DNA of 19,471 nt from Chitinophagaceae bacterium (GTDB lineage Bacteria; Bacteroidota; Bacteroidia; Chitinophagales; Chitinophagaceae). Shown piece after piece: positions 6,216 through 13,762 of the stretch. Under the pieces are notes generated by a model, which had not been told where the DNA came from, did not search any database, and saw only the letters and a program-made list of their open reading frames with translations. Both the position numbers and the translations under genes were made by a program. Each line of letters opens with the position of its first letter. The stretch's first letter is position 1. The stretch lies in assembly GCA_019454915.1 (NCBI GenBank), contig JACFNM010000030.1:1-19471 (forward strand), written 5' to 3'.

Positions 6216-7643
6216 ATGCCAGAACATAAAACCCCCGGAGTTTATATCGAAGAAATTTCCAGGTTCCCAACTTCCATTGAATCCGTCGAAACAGCGATCC
6301 CCGCATTTATCGGCTACACGGAAAAAGCCCGGTATATGGAAGAAAATGACCTCCGCAACAAGCCGCAGCGAATAAAATCCCTGTTGGAGTACGAACAGTT
6401 TTTCGGGTTCCCCGATCCTGAGAAAGAAAGTCTGTCGGTGGCATTTACCACGTCCGGAGCAGGAGTCAAGATAATTGGTAAGTTGGACGAAGCAAAGCGG
6501 TCAAAGTTTTTGATGTATTATTCGTTACAAATGTTTTTTGATAATGGAGGCGGGCCCTGCTGGATAACTTCCGTCGGCGATTATCAGTCAACGGGGGGAG
6601 GTATTGTTGAGCAGGACCTTTTAGGCGGACTGGCAGAAGTGGCTAAGGTAGATGAGGTTACTCTGCTGGTCTTTCCCGATGCTATCAACCTGGCGAACGC
6701 TGATGAATATTACGATGTACATCGTGCGGCTATTGAACAATGTGTATTGCTGCGGGACCGGTTTGTGGTATTGGATGTGTATCATTCAGAAGACAATGGC
6801 GGGCGCTGGCAGGCCGATATTCAGCTCCTGAGAGATACCTTATCCGGCACTACCAATGATTTGAAATATGCCGCCGTATATTTTCCCCGCATACTTACGG
6901 GTGTTAATTTCAACTATAAGGTGCCCGGAGATCAATCGCAGGATAATGACGAATCGGTGACCGTCACCGGCGGAGCCGCCGGTACATTAGCCGAACTGAA
7001 GACAATTAATAATGCCTGGTATTTCCAGGCTAAAAGCGCAATTAACGACATTCCCATGCTACTTCCTGCGTCATCGGCAATGGTTGGCATCTATGCACAG
7101 GTTGATGGTTCAAGAGGCGTATGGAAGGCGCCGGCTAACATTAATATTAATAATGTAATACAACCTCAGTTTTTAATTACCAGGCTGCAACAGGAAGAGT
7201 TGAATGTAGATACTAAGACAGGCAAATCCATAAACGTGATACGGAAGTTTGAAGGCCGGGGCCCTGCTATCGTATGGGGCGCCCGAACTTTGGCAGGTAA
7301 TGACAATGAATGGCGTTATATCTCCGTAAGAAGATTTTTTAACATGGTAGAAGAGTCTGTAAAAAAGGCTACCGGACAATTTGTATTTGAACCCAACGAT
7401 AGCAATACCCGGACCCGGGTAAAATCAATGATCGATAATTACCTGACCCGGCAGTGGATGGCAGGTGCTTTAATGGGCAGCAGAACAGTAGAAGCATTTT
7501 TTGTGAAAGTAGGATTAGGAGAAACTATGACAGTGTTGGATATAGAGGAAGGTCGCATGATAGTCGAAATCGGTATGGCAGTGGTTCGCCCGGTGGAATT
7601 TACTATCCTCCGCTTTATGCATAAGATGTTCGAGAAATCTTAA
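6216..7643 (+). CDS. contractile phage-tail-like sheath protein
   Basis: A 475-residue sheath subunit. The N-terminus KTPGVYIEEISRFPTSIESV and then AIPAFIGYTEKA are the standard opening of tail sheath proteins of contractile phages, R-type pyocins and extracellular contractile injection systems (Afp/PVC/MAC). The middle contains FFDNGGGPCWITSVG and a variable insert, and the protein closes with YISVRRFFNMVEESVKKATG, FEPND, LTRQWMAGALMGSRTVEAFFV and IEIGMAVVRPVEFTILRF, the sheath C-terminal domain with the strand exchanged between subunits. The length fits Bacteroidota eCIS sheaths. No tube, baseplate, spike, LysM or AAA+ partner is in the window; the flanks are rarA and a fucosidase. Two stop codons stand in tandem (TAA TAA). 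No TAnnTTTG box was found; the leader carries two hairpins. Confidence 0.9.
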   Translation: MPEHKTPGVYIEEISRFPTSIESVETAIPAFIGYTEKARYMEENDLRNKPQRIKSLLEYEQFFGFPDPEKESLSVAFTTSGAGVKIIGKLDEAKRSKFLMYYSLQMFFDNGGGPCWITSVGDYQSTGGGIVEQDLLGGLAEVAKVDEVTLLVFPDAINLANADEYYDVHRAAIEQCVLLRDRFVVLDVYHSEDNGGRWQADIQLLRDTLSGTTNDLKYAAVYFPRILTGVNFNYKVPGDQSQDNDESVTVTGGAAGTLAELKTINNAWYFQAKSAINDIPMLLPASSAMVGIYAQVDGSRGVWKAPANININNVIQPQFLITRLQQEELNVDTKTGKSINVIRKFEGRGPAIVWGARTLAGNDNEWRYISVRRFFNMVEESVKKATGQFVFEPNDSNTRTRVKSMIDNYLTRQWMAGALMGSRTVEAFFVKVGLGETMTVLDIEEGRMIVEIGMAVVRPVEFTILRFMHKMFEKS

Positions 7644-7713
7644 TAAGCGTATATCACCGATCAGGGCAATGATGTCAACAGGGATACTGTGCATTTGCAT
7701 GGATTCAAAAACA

Positions 7714-7730
7714 AACTTCCGGAAGAAGTT
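7714..7730 (+). terminator. weak hairpin after the sheath gene
   Basis: AACTTC-CGGAA-GAAGTT gives a 6-bp stem 70 bases after the sheath stop. The following bases are A/T rich without a U-tract, so it is at best a weak terminator or an RNA 3' end structure. Confidence 0.25.
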
Positions 7731-7784
7731 ATAAATACGAACTGACGGGAGGCTGTATCATCAACGCTTTTAGGTACTGTTGTT

Positions 7785-7792
7785 TATATTTG
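7785..7792 (+). promoter_or_regulatory. -7 box (TATATTTG) for the GH95 gene
   Basis: Exact TAnnTTTG match ending 19 bases before the ATG at 7812. It lies directly against the alternative TTG at 7794, which would then fall at or before the transcription start. Confidence 0.55.
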
Positions 7793-7811
7793 ATTGCAAA
7801 AAATAGCCGTT

Positions 7812-10220
7812 ATGAAGAGAGTGTTTGCCTTTAGTATTTTTTCCGTGATGGTAAACATTGTACTGGCTCAACCCATGCAGAATCCTGTACTATGGTATAC
7901 CGCGCCGGCCGATGCATCCATAAAGGACGTGGATGATGGTTGGAAAAATGATGAAGAGTGGTTGAAAGCATTGCCTGTGGGCAACGGCTTTATAGGTGCC
8001 ATGGTGTTTGGAGATGTGAATAGGGAAAGAATCCAACTCAACGACAAAACCTTATGGAGTGGGAGTGTGGCGGATAATGATAATCCGGAAGCCTTTACGT
8101 CCTTACAGGAAATCAGGAATTTGGTTTTTGCGGGAAAATATAAGGAAGCTACTGAGCTGACCAACCGCACCCAGGTATGTAAAGGCGCCGGTTCTGGTAA
8201 TGGTAATGGTTCCACGGTACCTTATGGATGCTTTCAGACTTTGGGTGATTTGTGGATTGATTTCGGAAAGCATTCAACTTATAAAAACTATTATCGTGAT
8301 TTGGATTTGATGACAGGTATTGCATCGGTTGTCTACGAACAGAATCGAATTCAGTTTAAACGGGAAATTTTTGCCAGCTACCCGGCTAAGGCGTTGATAG
8401 TCCGCCTTACAGCTTCAACATCCAAAGCAATCTCTTTTTCCCTGGAGCTTAACCGGCCTGAGCGATTTAATACAAGGGTTGTGAATAATGGACTGGTGAT
8501 GTCCGGCGTGATGAACGATGGGCGGGGTAGCGAGGGTATGAGGTATAAAGTAATGGTCGTTCCGGTCGTAAAAGGAGGGAAACTGTTAACGGATAATAAC
8601 AAACTGATAGTGAAAAAAGCAACTGAAGTGATGCTGGTCATTACTTCATCCACCGATTACCGTCTGCATTACCCGGATTATAAGAACAATGATTTTGAAG
8701 AAGAACCTGTGCGCATTTCTGTCGAGGCTGTCCGCAAGGGATTTGCTGAACTTCGCCGGGAACATATAAACGACTTTTCGGGATACATGAATCGGGTATC
8801 CTTAAAACTCGGAAAGCACGAACAATCGGTTCCAACGGATCTGTTGTTACAAAGAAACAAGCAAACGCAAATGGAGCCGGGCTTATATGCACTCTATTTT
8901 CAGTACGGGAGGTATTTGCTTTTATCTTCTTCCAGGCAGGGGAGTTTGCCCGCTAACCTGCAGGGCATCTGGGCCAATAAAATACAAACGCCCTGGAATG
9001 GCGACTATCATACTGATGTAAATATACAGATGAATTATTGGCCGGCGGAGGTAACGAATCTGTCCGAGACCCATTTACAAATGACGGAATTAATAGCGTC
9101 CCTGCAAACGCCCGGAGCCCGGACAGCCCGGGTACAGTATCGGGCCGGTGGTTGGGTGATGCACCCCATCACGAACGTATGGGGATATACCGCGCCGGGA
9201 GAACACCCAAGCTGGGGCCTACACGTGGGGGCGAGTGCCTGGATGTGCCAGCATCTTTGGGAGCACTATGCGTTTACGCTGGATGAAGCGTACCTGAATA
9301 ATATTTTTCCGATATTAAAATCAGCGTCTGCATTCTATCTGGACTGGTTAGTGCGAGACCCCGTATCCGGAAAGCTGGTGTCGGGGCCCGCAGCCTCTCC
9401 GGAAAATACGTTTCGCGCTCCTGATGGCAGTGTTGCGAGTATTAGTATGGGGCCTTCCCATGATCACCAGGTGATACATGACTTGTTTAGAAATACCATA
9501 GCCGCCGCGAATGTTCTGGGTCAGAAAGACACGATTATCGCAAAAATAGAGGCCGCCATCCGCCAAATTCCTGATCCGGCTATTGGCTCCGACGGAAGAT
9601 TGATGGAATGGTCCAGTGAATTTGAAGAGTTGGAACCACAGCATCGCCATGTTTCTCATTTGTTTGCTTTGTACCCCGGTAATCAGATTTCTTTCTATAA
9701 GACGCCTGATTGGGCACAGGCAGCACGTAAGTCTTTAGAGCGGAGAGGAGACGGCGGTACGGGCTGGTCATTGGCAATGAAAATTGGATTTTGGGCGCGG
9801 TTGCATGATGGAGACCATGCGTTAAAATTGCTTAATCGTTTATTGAACCCGGTTCATTCAAGCGGGGTGGAAATGACCAATAGCGGCGGCACCTATAACA
9901 ATCTGTTTTGCGCTCATCCGCCTTTTCAGATAGATGGAAATTTTGGGGCTACCGCCGGAATAGCGGAGATGCTTCTTCAAAGTCATGAAGATTTTATTGA
10001 ACTGTTGCCTGCCCTGCCTTCATCCTGGAAAGAAGGCGAAGTGAAGGGCTTATGCGCCAGGGGAGGTTTTGAAATAAGTATGACATGGAAGGACGGACAA
10101 TTGCAGGACGCCAACCTCTTATCAAAACAAGGCGGGTCCTGCAAGATTCGGTATGGCGAAAAAATCATTGAAATAGAAACGAGTAAAGGTAGCGCCTATT
10201 CTCTAAGCTCATTATTATGA
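7812..10220 (+). CDS. exported alpha-L-fucosidase, glycoside hydrolase family 95
   Basis: An 802-residue enzyme with a signal peptide (MKRVFAFSIFSVMVNIVLAQ), so periplasmic or surface. The N-terminal domain carries LWYTAPA, EWLKALPVGNGFIGAMVFG and IQLNDKTLWSG, the hallmark of GH95. The (alpha/alpha)6 barrel carries VNIQMNYWPAE (N404, N408), the general-acid region MEWSSEFEELEPQHRHVSHL (E599) and FQIDGNFGATAGIAEML (D708), corresponding to the Asn pair, Glu and Asp of bifidobacterial AfcA. Family activity is inverting hydrolysis of alpha-1,2-linked L-fucose; some members are galactosidases. A TTG at 7794 would add six residues, but the promoter box and signal peptide favour ATG 7812. Its stop codon directly touches that of the convergent L-fuconate dehydratase, which uses a downstream product of fucose. 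Confidence 0.92.
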   Translation: MKRVFAFSIFSVMVNIVLAQPMQNPVLWYTAPADASIKDVDDGWKNDEEWLKALPVGNGFIGAMVFGDVNRERIQLNDKTLWSGSVADNDNPEAFTSLQEIRNLVFAGKYKEATELTNRTQVCKGAGSGNGNGSTVPYGCFQTLGDLWIDFGKHSTYKNYYRDLDLMTGIASVVYEQNRIQFKREIFASYPAKALIVRLTASTSKAISFSLELNRPERFNTRVVNNGLVMSGVMNDGRGSEGMRYKVMVVPVVKGGKLLTDNNKLIVKKATEVMLVITSSTDYRLHYPDYKNNDFEEEPVRISVEAVRKGFAELRREHINDFSGYMNRVSLKLGKHEQSVPTDLLLQRNKQTQMEPGLYALYFQYGRYLLLSSSRQGSLPANLQGIWANKIQTPWNGDYHTDVNIQMNYWPAEVTNLSETHLQMTELIASLQTPGARTARVQYRAGGWVMHPITNVWGYTAPGEHPSWGLHVGASAWMCQHLWEHYAFTLDEAYLNNIFPILKSASAFYLDWLVRDPVSGKLVSGPAASPENTFRAPDGSVASISMGPSHDHQVIHDLFRNTIAAANVLGQKDTIIAKIEAAIRQIPDPAIGSDGRLMEWSSEFEELEPQHRHVSHLFALYPGNQISFYKTPDWAQAARKSLERRGDGGTGWSLAMKIGFWARLHDGDHALKLLNRLLNPVHSSGVEMTNSGGTYNNLFCAHPPFQIDGNFGATAGIAEMLLQSHEDFIELLPALPSSWKEGEVKGLCARGGFEISMTWKDGQLQDANLLSKQGGSCKIRYGEKIIEIETSKGSAYSLSSLL

Positions 10221-11519
10221 TTATTTTCTCCACATTTTTCCGTTGGGAAAAGTATAATCTTGGATAGAATTATCCTTCATCGTGATGCTGTATCCGGGAT
10301 CCTGCGGAGGCATATAATTTCCATTCCTGATAACTACAGGATACTTAAAATGTTCGTGCAGATGATCTACATACTCGGTAATCCTGTTTTCCAAAGAACC
10401 GCTGATAACGATGTAATCAATCATCGAAAGGTGCTGCACATATTCGCACAAGCCTACTCCTCCGGCATGCGGACAAACGGGTATATTGAATTTGGCCGCC
10501 ATCAGCATAATAGCCAGTAACTCATTTACCCCTCCAACACGGCAACTGTCGATCTGGCATATATCAATGGCCCCGCTTTGTAGAAATTGTTTAAACATCA
10601 CCCGATTCTGGCAATGCTCTCCTGTAGCTACTTTAATGGGAGAAAGCGCTTTGCGGATGGTGAGATGTCCCAGGATATCATCGGGACTTGTAGGCTCTTC
10701 TATCCACCAGGGATTGAATTTTGCCAGAACTTTCATGTGGTCTATGGCTTCCTTCACATCCCATTTCTGGTTGGCGTCCATCATTAGTTTTAGATCGCCA
10801 CCAATCTCTTGCCTGATAATTTCCGCCCTGCGAACGTCTTCTTTCAAATCAGCGCCCACTTTCATTTTGAGGTGTGTCCAGCCTTCTTTTTTCGCCTCTT
10901 TACTCAACCGGCGAATTTTTTCTTCTGAATAACCCATCCAGCCCGCTGAAGTGGTATAGGCAGGATATCCATTTTTTAGTAAATAGTCTATTCTTTCCAG
11001 CTTTGTGCCCTCCAATTTTTTTAACAGGGATAGTGCTTCCTCCGGCGTGATGGCATCCGTGATGTAAGTAAAATCTATACAGGAGACGAATTGTTCCGGA
11101 CTCATATCCGCTATCAATTTCCATAAGGGTTTTCCCTCTGCCTTGGCATAGAGATCCCAGACGGCGTTTACAATGGCTCCGGTGGACATGTGAATGACTC
11201 CTTTTTCCGGGCCCAGCCATCTCAATTGACTGTCGCCGGTGATGAGTTTCCAGAACCCGGCCATGTTCGACGTAAATTCTTCCAGTGACTTGCCGATGAT
11301 CAACCTGGAAAGGGATTGAATGGCTGCAACGCATAATTCATTTCCGCGTCCTAAGGTGAAGGTGAGTCCATGCCCTTCAAGACCCGGTTGATTGGTTTTT
11401 AAAATAACGTAAGCAGCCGAATAGTCCGGGTCGGGGTTCATGGCGTCGGAGCCGTCCAAAGTCTTGCTGGTGGGAAATCTGACGTCTCTTGTTTCCAAGG
11501 AAGTAATAATTACTGACAT
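10221..11519 (-). CDS. fucD: L-fuconate dehydratase, enolase superfamily
   Basis: A 432-residue enzyme that dehydrates L-fuconate to 2-keto-3-deoxy-L-fuconate in the oxidative fucose pathway. The catalytic set reads HLKMKVG (K218, K220), MMDANQKWD (D248), WWIEEPTSPDD (E274), ATGEHCQNR (E301) and CPHAGGVGLCEYVQHL (H351). These positions coincide with those I recall for the structurally characterised Xanthomonas FucD and its human relative ENOSF1, including metal ligands 248/274/301 and the K220/H351 acid-base pair. The N-terminal capping domain begins ITSLETRDVRFPTSKTLDGS. The neighbouring GH95 fucosidase supports the assignment. A near-consensus box TATCTTTA lies about 29 bases upstream, and the preceding lyase-family gene ends 59 bases before the ATG, so cotranscription is possible. 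Confidence 0.94.
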   Translation of the reverse strand: MSVIITSLETRDVRFPTSKTLDGSDAMNPDPDYSAAYVILKTNQPGLEGHGLTFTLGRGNELCVAAIQSLSRLIIGKSLEEFTSNMAGFWKLITGDSQLRWLGPEKGVIHMSTGAIVNAVWDLYAKAEGKPLWKLIADMSPEQFVSCIDFTYITDAITPEEALSLLKKLEGTKLERIDYLLKNGYPAYTTSAGWMGYSEEKIRRLSKEAKKEGWTHLKMKVGADLKEDVRRAEIIRQEIGGDLKLMMDANQKWDVKEAIDHMKVLAKFNPWWIEEPTSPDDILGHLTIRKALSPIKVATGEHCQNRVMFKQFLQSGAIDICQIDSCRVGGVNELLAIMLMAAKFNIPVCPHAGGVGLCEYVQHLSMIDYIVISGSLENRITEYVDHLHEHFKYPVVIRNGNYMPPQDPGYSITMKDNSIQDYTFPNGKMWRK

Positions 11520-11548
11520 AAATTTTGTATTTGTTCATTTTGTTTGAG

Positions 11549-11556
11549 TAAAGATA
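11549..11556 (-). promoter_or_regulatory. near-consensus -7 box (TATCTTTA) for fuconate dehydratase
   Basis: Matches TAnnTTTG except for the last base. It lies 29 bases before the ATG at 11519 in the 59-base gap after the lyase-family gene, so fucD may have its own promoter. Confidence 0.3.
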
Positions 11557-11578
11557 AACGGGTACTGATTTTGTAGAG

Positions 11579-12436
11579 CTATGCTTCTCTGTTCTTTCCA
11601 ATGAGCTGGTTTAAGTACGCACCTGTAACCGGGTTTTGTTTGACCTCGTTCATGCCCTGATGATGCAGTAATTTTTCTGCGGTATTTTTCATGGCGGCAA
11701 TAGCCATTCTCAAAAAGCCCGGACCGAGGCTAACCCTTGCAACACCGATTTCTTTGAGCTGATCGAATTCCGGCGTATCGGGAAGCAAAAGTACATTTAA
11801 CGGCAGAGCCACTTCCCTGATAATTTCTGCCATAGAATTCCGGTCTTTCAACAGAATAGGGTAGAACCCGTCTGCGCCGGCATCTCTGAATGCTTTTCCT
11901 CGTCGGATCGCCTCTTCGAGAACCTGATCTGGTGGAAACAGATTAGGGCGAAGATACACGTCTGTACGTGCATTGATGAATACATCAACACCCATGTCTA
12001 AAGCTGCCTTTCGAATCAACCTGATTCTTTCACATTGTACTTCTACTGAAAAGATACTACCATCGGTATGGCAGGTCTCTTCAATATTTATTCCTGCAAT
12101 TCCGGTATCGAGTAATTGTTTAATGTTTTCTGTCAATAGCCGGTTATCGCAGGCGTATCCGCTTTCAATATCGGCAGTAACCGGTATCTTGACTGACGAC
12201 ACAATTTTCCTTAGAATTTGTATCACCTCCTGAAGAGGAATTTTTTCTCCATCAGGATATCCGTTACCCGAGGCGATGGCTGCGCTGGCGGTCGCGACTG
12301 CCGGAAATCCGACGTCTTCTAACAATAAAGCGCCCAGCGGATCCCAGATGTTGGGGAGAACCAGGATTTGGCCATTGTAATGAAGAGCTTTTAATATATC
12401 TCCTTTTGAAGAATCACTGTTTTGATCTGTTGTCAT
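11579..12436 (-). CDS. isocitrate lyase/PEP mutase superfamily protein
   Basis: A 285-residue TIM-barrel enzyme. Signatures: VLPNIWDPLGALLLEDVGFP, ATASAAIASGNGYPDGEKI, VTADIESGYA (D89, E91, metal region), GIAGINIEE (113-120), VFINARTDVYL and a C-terminal LLLPDTPEF/LGPGFLRMA region. This is the PEP-mutase-like branch of the ICL/PEPM superfamily, whose members make or break C-C or P-C bonds of 2-oxo and 2-hydroxy acids. The catalytic-loop K-[KR]-C-G-H motif of isocitrate and methylisocitrate lyases is absent. A longer start at 12496 would overlap the upstream glycosylase gene; the ATG at 12436 is preceded by a near-consensus box 3 bases away and is preferred. It lies between a DNA glycosylase-like gene and fucD on one strand. 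Substrate unknown. Confidence 0.85.
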   Translation of the reverse strand: MTTDQNSDSSKGDILKALHYNGQILVLPNIWDPLGALLLEDVGFPAVATASAAIASGNGYPDGEKIPLQEVIQILRKIVSSVKIPVTADIESGYACDNRLLTENIKQLLDTGIAGINIEETCHTDGSIFSVEVQCERIRLIRKAALDMGVDVFINARTDVYLRPNLFPPDQVLEEAIRRGKAFRDAGADGFYPILLKDRNSMAEIIREVALPLNVLLLPDTPEFDQLKEIGVARVSLGPGFLRMAIAAMKNTAEKLLHHQGMNEVKQNPVTGAYLNQLIGKNREA

Positions 12437-12439
12437 TTT

Positions 12440-12447
12440 GAAATATA
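12440..12447 (-). promoter_or_regulatory. near-consensus -7 box (TATATTTC) before the lyase-family gene
   Basis: Seven of eight positions fit TAnnTTTG (the last base is C), ending 3 bases before the ATG at 12436. It would give a leaderless mRNA if active. Confidence 0.3.
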
Positions 12448-12455
12448 ATTTAAAA

Positions 12456-13070
12456 TCATGTTGTTGATAAACCGTCAGTAGGGATATTTTCTTCAATCGC
12501 CAGCTTTACGTAGTGCTGAAGGGTAGGTATAGCTTCTTCCGTAAACCACGGATTGATCTTTAGCCAATATTGATTTCTGGGTGAGGGATGAGGCATAGGA
12601 AAATACTTAGGCAGATAGTCCCTGAAGTGTTTAACGGTTTCCGTCAGGCTTGATTTCTTTTCTTTCTTTAAGTAATAATTAATAGCGTACTGTCCGATTA
12701 GTAATAACAGGGGAGGGTTATCAAAACGCGATAATATTTGAGGATGCCACAACGGCGCGCATTCAGGACGTGGCGGCATATCGCCAGAAGGAGCTTTTCC
12801 GGGATAGCAAAACCCCATGGGCATAATAGAAAAAATACCGGCATTGTAAAAGGCTGCGTCATCCACCCCCAACCAGGCTTTCAGCTTTTTACCGCTGGCA
12901 TCATTCCAGGGTATGCCCGTTTCATGCACTTTTCTGCCGGGCGCCTGCCCGATGATGACAATTTTGGAGTGGCTGCTTAATTGCACGATAGGACGTGGCC
13001 CCAGTGGTAAATGCTCCTTACAAACTTCACATTGTTTTATCTGCTCATAAAGTTTATCCATCTCATTCAT
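12456..13070 (-). CDS. uracil-DNA glycosylase family protein with four cluster-type cysteines
   Basis: A 204-residue member of the UDG superfamily (COG1573 type). Motif A reads VIIGQAPGRKVHETGIPWND (38-57), the strand LLLLIGQYA (121-129) follows, and motif B is MPHPSPRNQYWLKINPWF (159-176). Cysteines C14-x2-C17 and C88-x15-C104 are spaced like the 4Fe-4S ligands of family 4 UDGs. Such enzymes excise uracil or other damaged bases from DNA. Motif A differs from the family 4 G-E-A-P-G-x-x-E-D form, so this is a divergent subgroup and substrate specificity is uncertain. A TACCTTTG box lies 19 bases before the ATG, so it probably starts a transcript that may continue into the lyase-family gene. 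Confidence 0.85.
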   Translation of the reverse strand: MNEMDKLYEQIKQCEVCKEHLPLGPRPIVQLSSHSKIVIIGQAPGRKVHETGIPWNDASGKKLKAWLGVDDAAFYNAGIFSIMPMGFCYPGKAPSGDMPPRPECAPLWHPQILSRFDNPPLLLLIGQYAINYYLKKEKKSSLTETVKHFRDYLPKYFPMPHPSPRNQYWLKINPWFTEEAIPTLQHYVKLAIEENIPTDGLSTT

Positions 13071-13089
13071 GCCCGTTCCGATATAACAT

Positions 13090-13097
13090 CAAAGGTA
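13090..13097 (-). promoter_or_regulatory. -7 box (TACCTTTG) for the UDG-family gene
   Basis: Exact TAnnTTTG match on the minus strand, ending 19 bases before the ATG at 13070. Confidence 0.5.
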
Positions 13098-13173
13098 AAT
13101 GATAAACGAAGTGTTGTCTTCCTATTTCGGAAAGAAAAAATAAACGGGGTAAGCATTCTTCTCCGAATATTTA

Positions 13174-13719
13174 CTACCCGCGGGCTAAGATGCCGCTGGT
13201 ATAACTTAATCTTCCATGGTCGAGCCTCGCGGGTGCGGTATAAGGATGCTCGGCCGCTTTGCCTGTAGCCATAATATGCCATACAGTCCAGCCGGAAGCT
13301 TTCAGATAATCGGATACCATACTGCGGTGACAGCGCCACCATACAGCTTCAGAACACATATAGACCGTCCTGTACTGCTCAGCGATTTTTTCAAGAACTT
13401 TAATTGCTTTTTTGAAATCATCCGTTTCCATATAATCGGCATAGCCACGGAAGCTGGGATGCTGCCAGGCCGTGTTCTTTGAATCTTTATTTTCTTTCCT
13501 TCTTCCTCCAAGGGCTTCGATATGCTGGTAGCGGATATGATTTTGGGGTAATACAATTTCGAGGTTATCCTTGTTGAATTGGGGAAATCTCCCCGAACCC
13601 GGAAAGTGACGAATATCTACGAGCATTTCAATCTGAAATGATTGCAGCATCTCCATAAATACTTCAATGCTGTGGGTGGAATGACCGATAGTCCATATTT
13701 GTTTTGTTGATGAAGACAT
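13174..13719 (-). CDS. DUF488 family protein
   Basis: A 181-residue protein. The DUF488 signatures are WTIGHSTHSIEVFMEML (9-25), LVDIRHFPGSGRFPQFN (33-49) and MCSEAVWWRCHRSMVSDYL (121-139, with C122 and C130), plus ALGGRRKE in the middle. The family is widespread and its biochemical role is not settled. The conserved Cys and Arg residues suggest an enzyme-like or nucleotide-related pocket, but that is inference. It follows the family 2 glycosyltransferase gene on the same strand by 43 bases and precedes the UDG-family gene by 103 bases, which has its own promoter box. No promoter box of its own was found, so it may be transcribed with the glycosyltransferase. Confidence 0.88.
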   Translation of the reverse strand: MSSSTKQIWTIGHSTHSIEVFMEMLQSFQIEMLVDIRHFPGSGRFPQFNKDNLEIVLPQNHIRYQHIEALGGRRKENKDSKNTAWQHPSFRGYADYMETDDFKKAIKVLEKIAEQYRTVYMCSEAVWWRCHRSMVSDYLKASGWTVWHIMATGKAAEHPYTAPARLDHGRLSYTSGILARG

Positions 13720-13762
13720 TGTATTCGGCCTTGTTGTACGTTAGAAGAGAAGTGTTTCCAAG

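Noticed and set aside
7647..7745. 32 further sense codons in the sheath frame after its tandem TAA TAA, ending in TGA
   Set aside because: The translation looks protein-like (HLHGFKNKLPEEVINTN) but there is no good start codon and this length is expected by chance.
12437..12496. 20-residue N-terminal extension of the ICL/PEP-mutase family protein
   Set aside because: It overlaps the end of the UDG-family gene and lies upstream of a near-consensus promoter box; homologues of this type begin near the M-T-T-D start.
13067..13342. 91-residue minus-strand frame over the DUF488 C-terminus and the following gap
   Set aside because: Arg/Tyr-rich composition of a shadow frame; the DUF488 motifs show the true frame.
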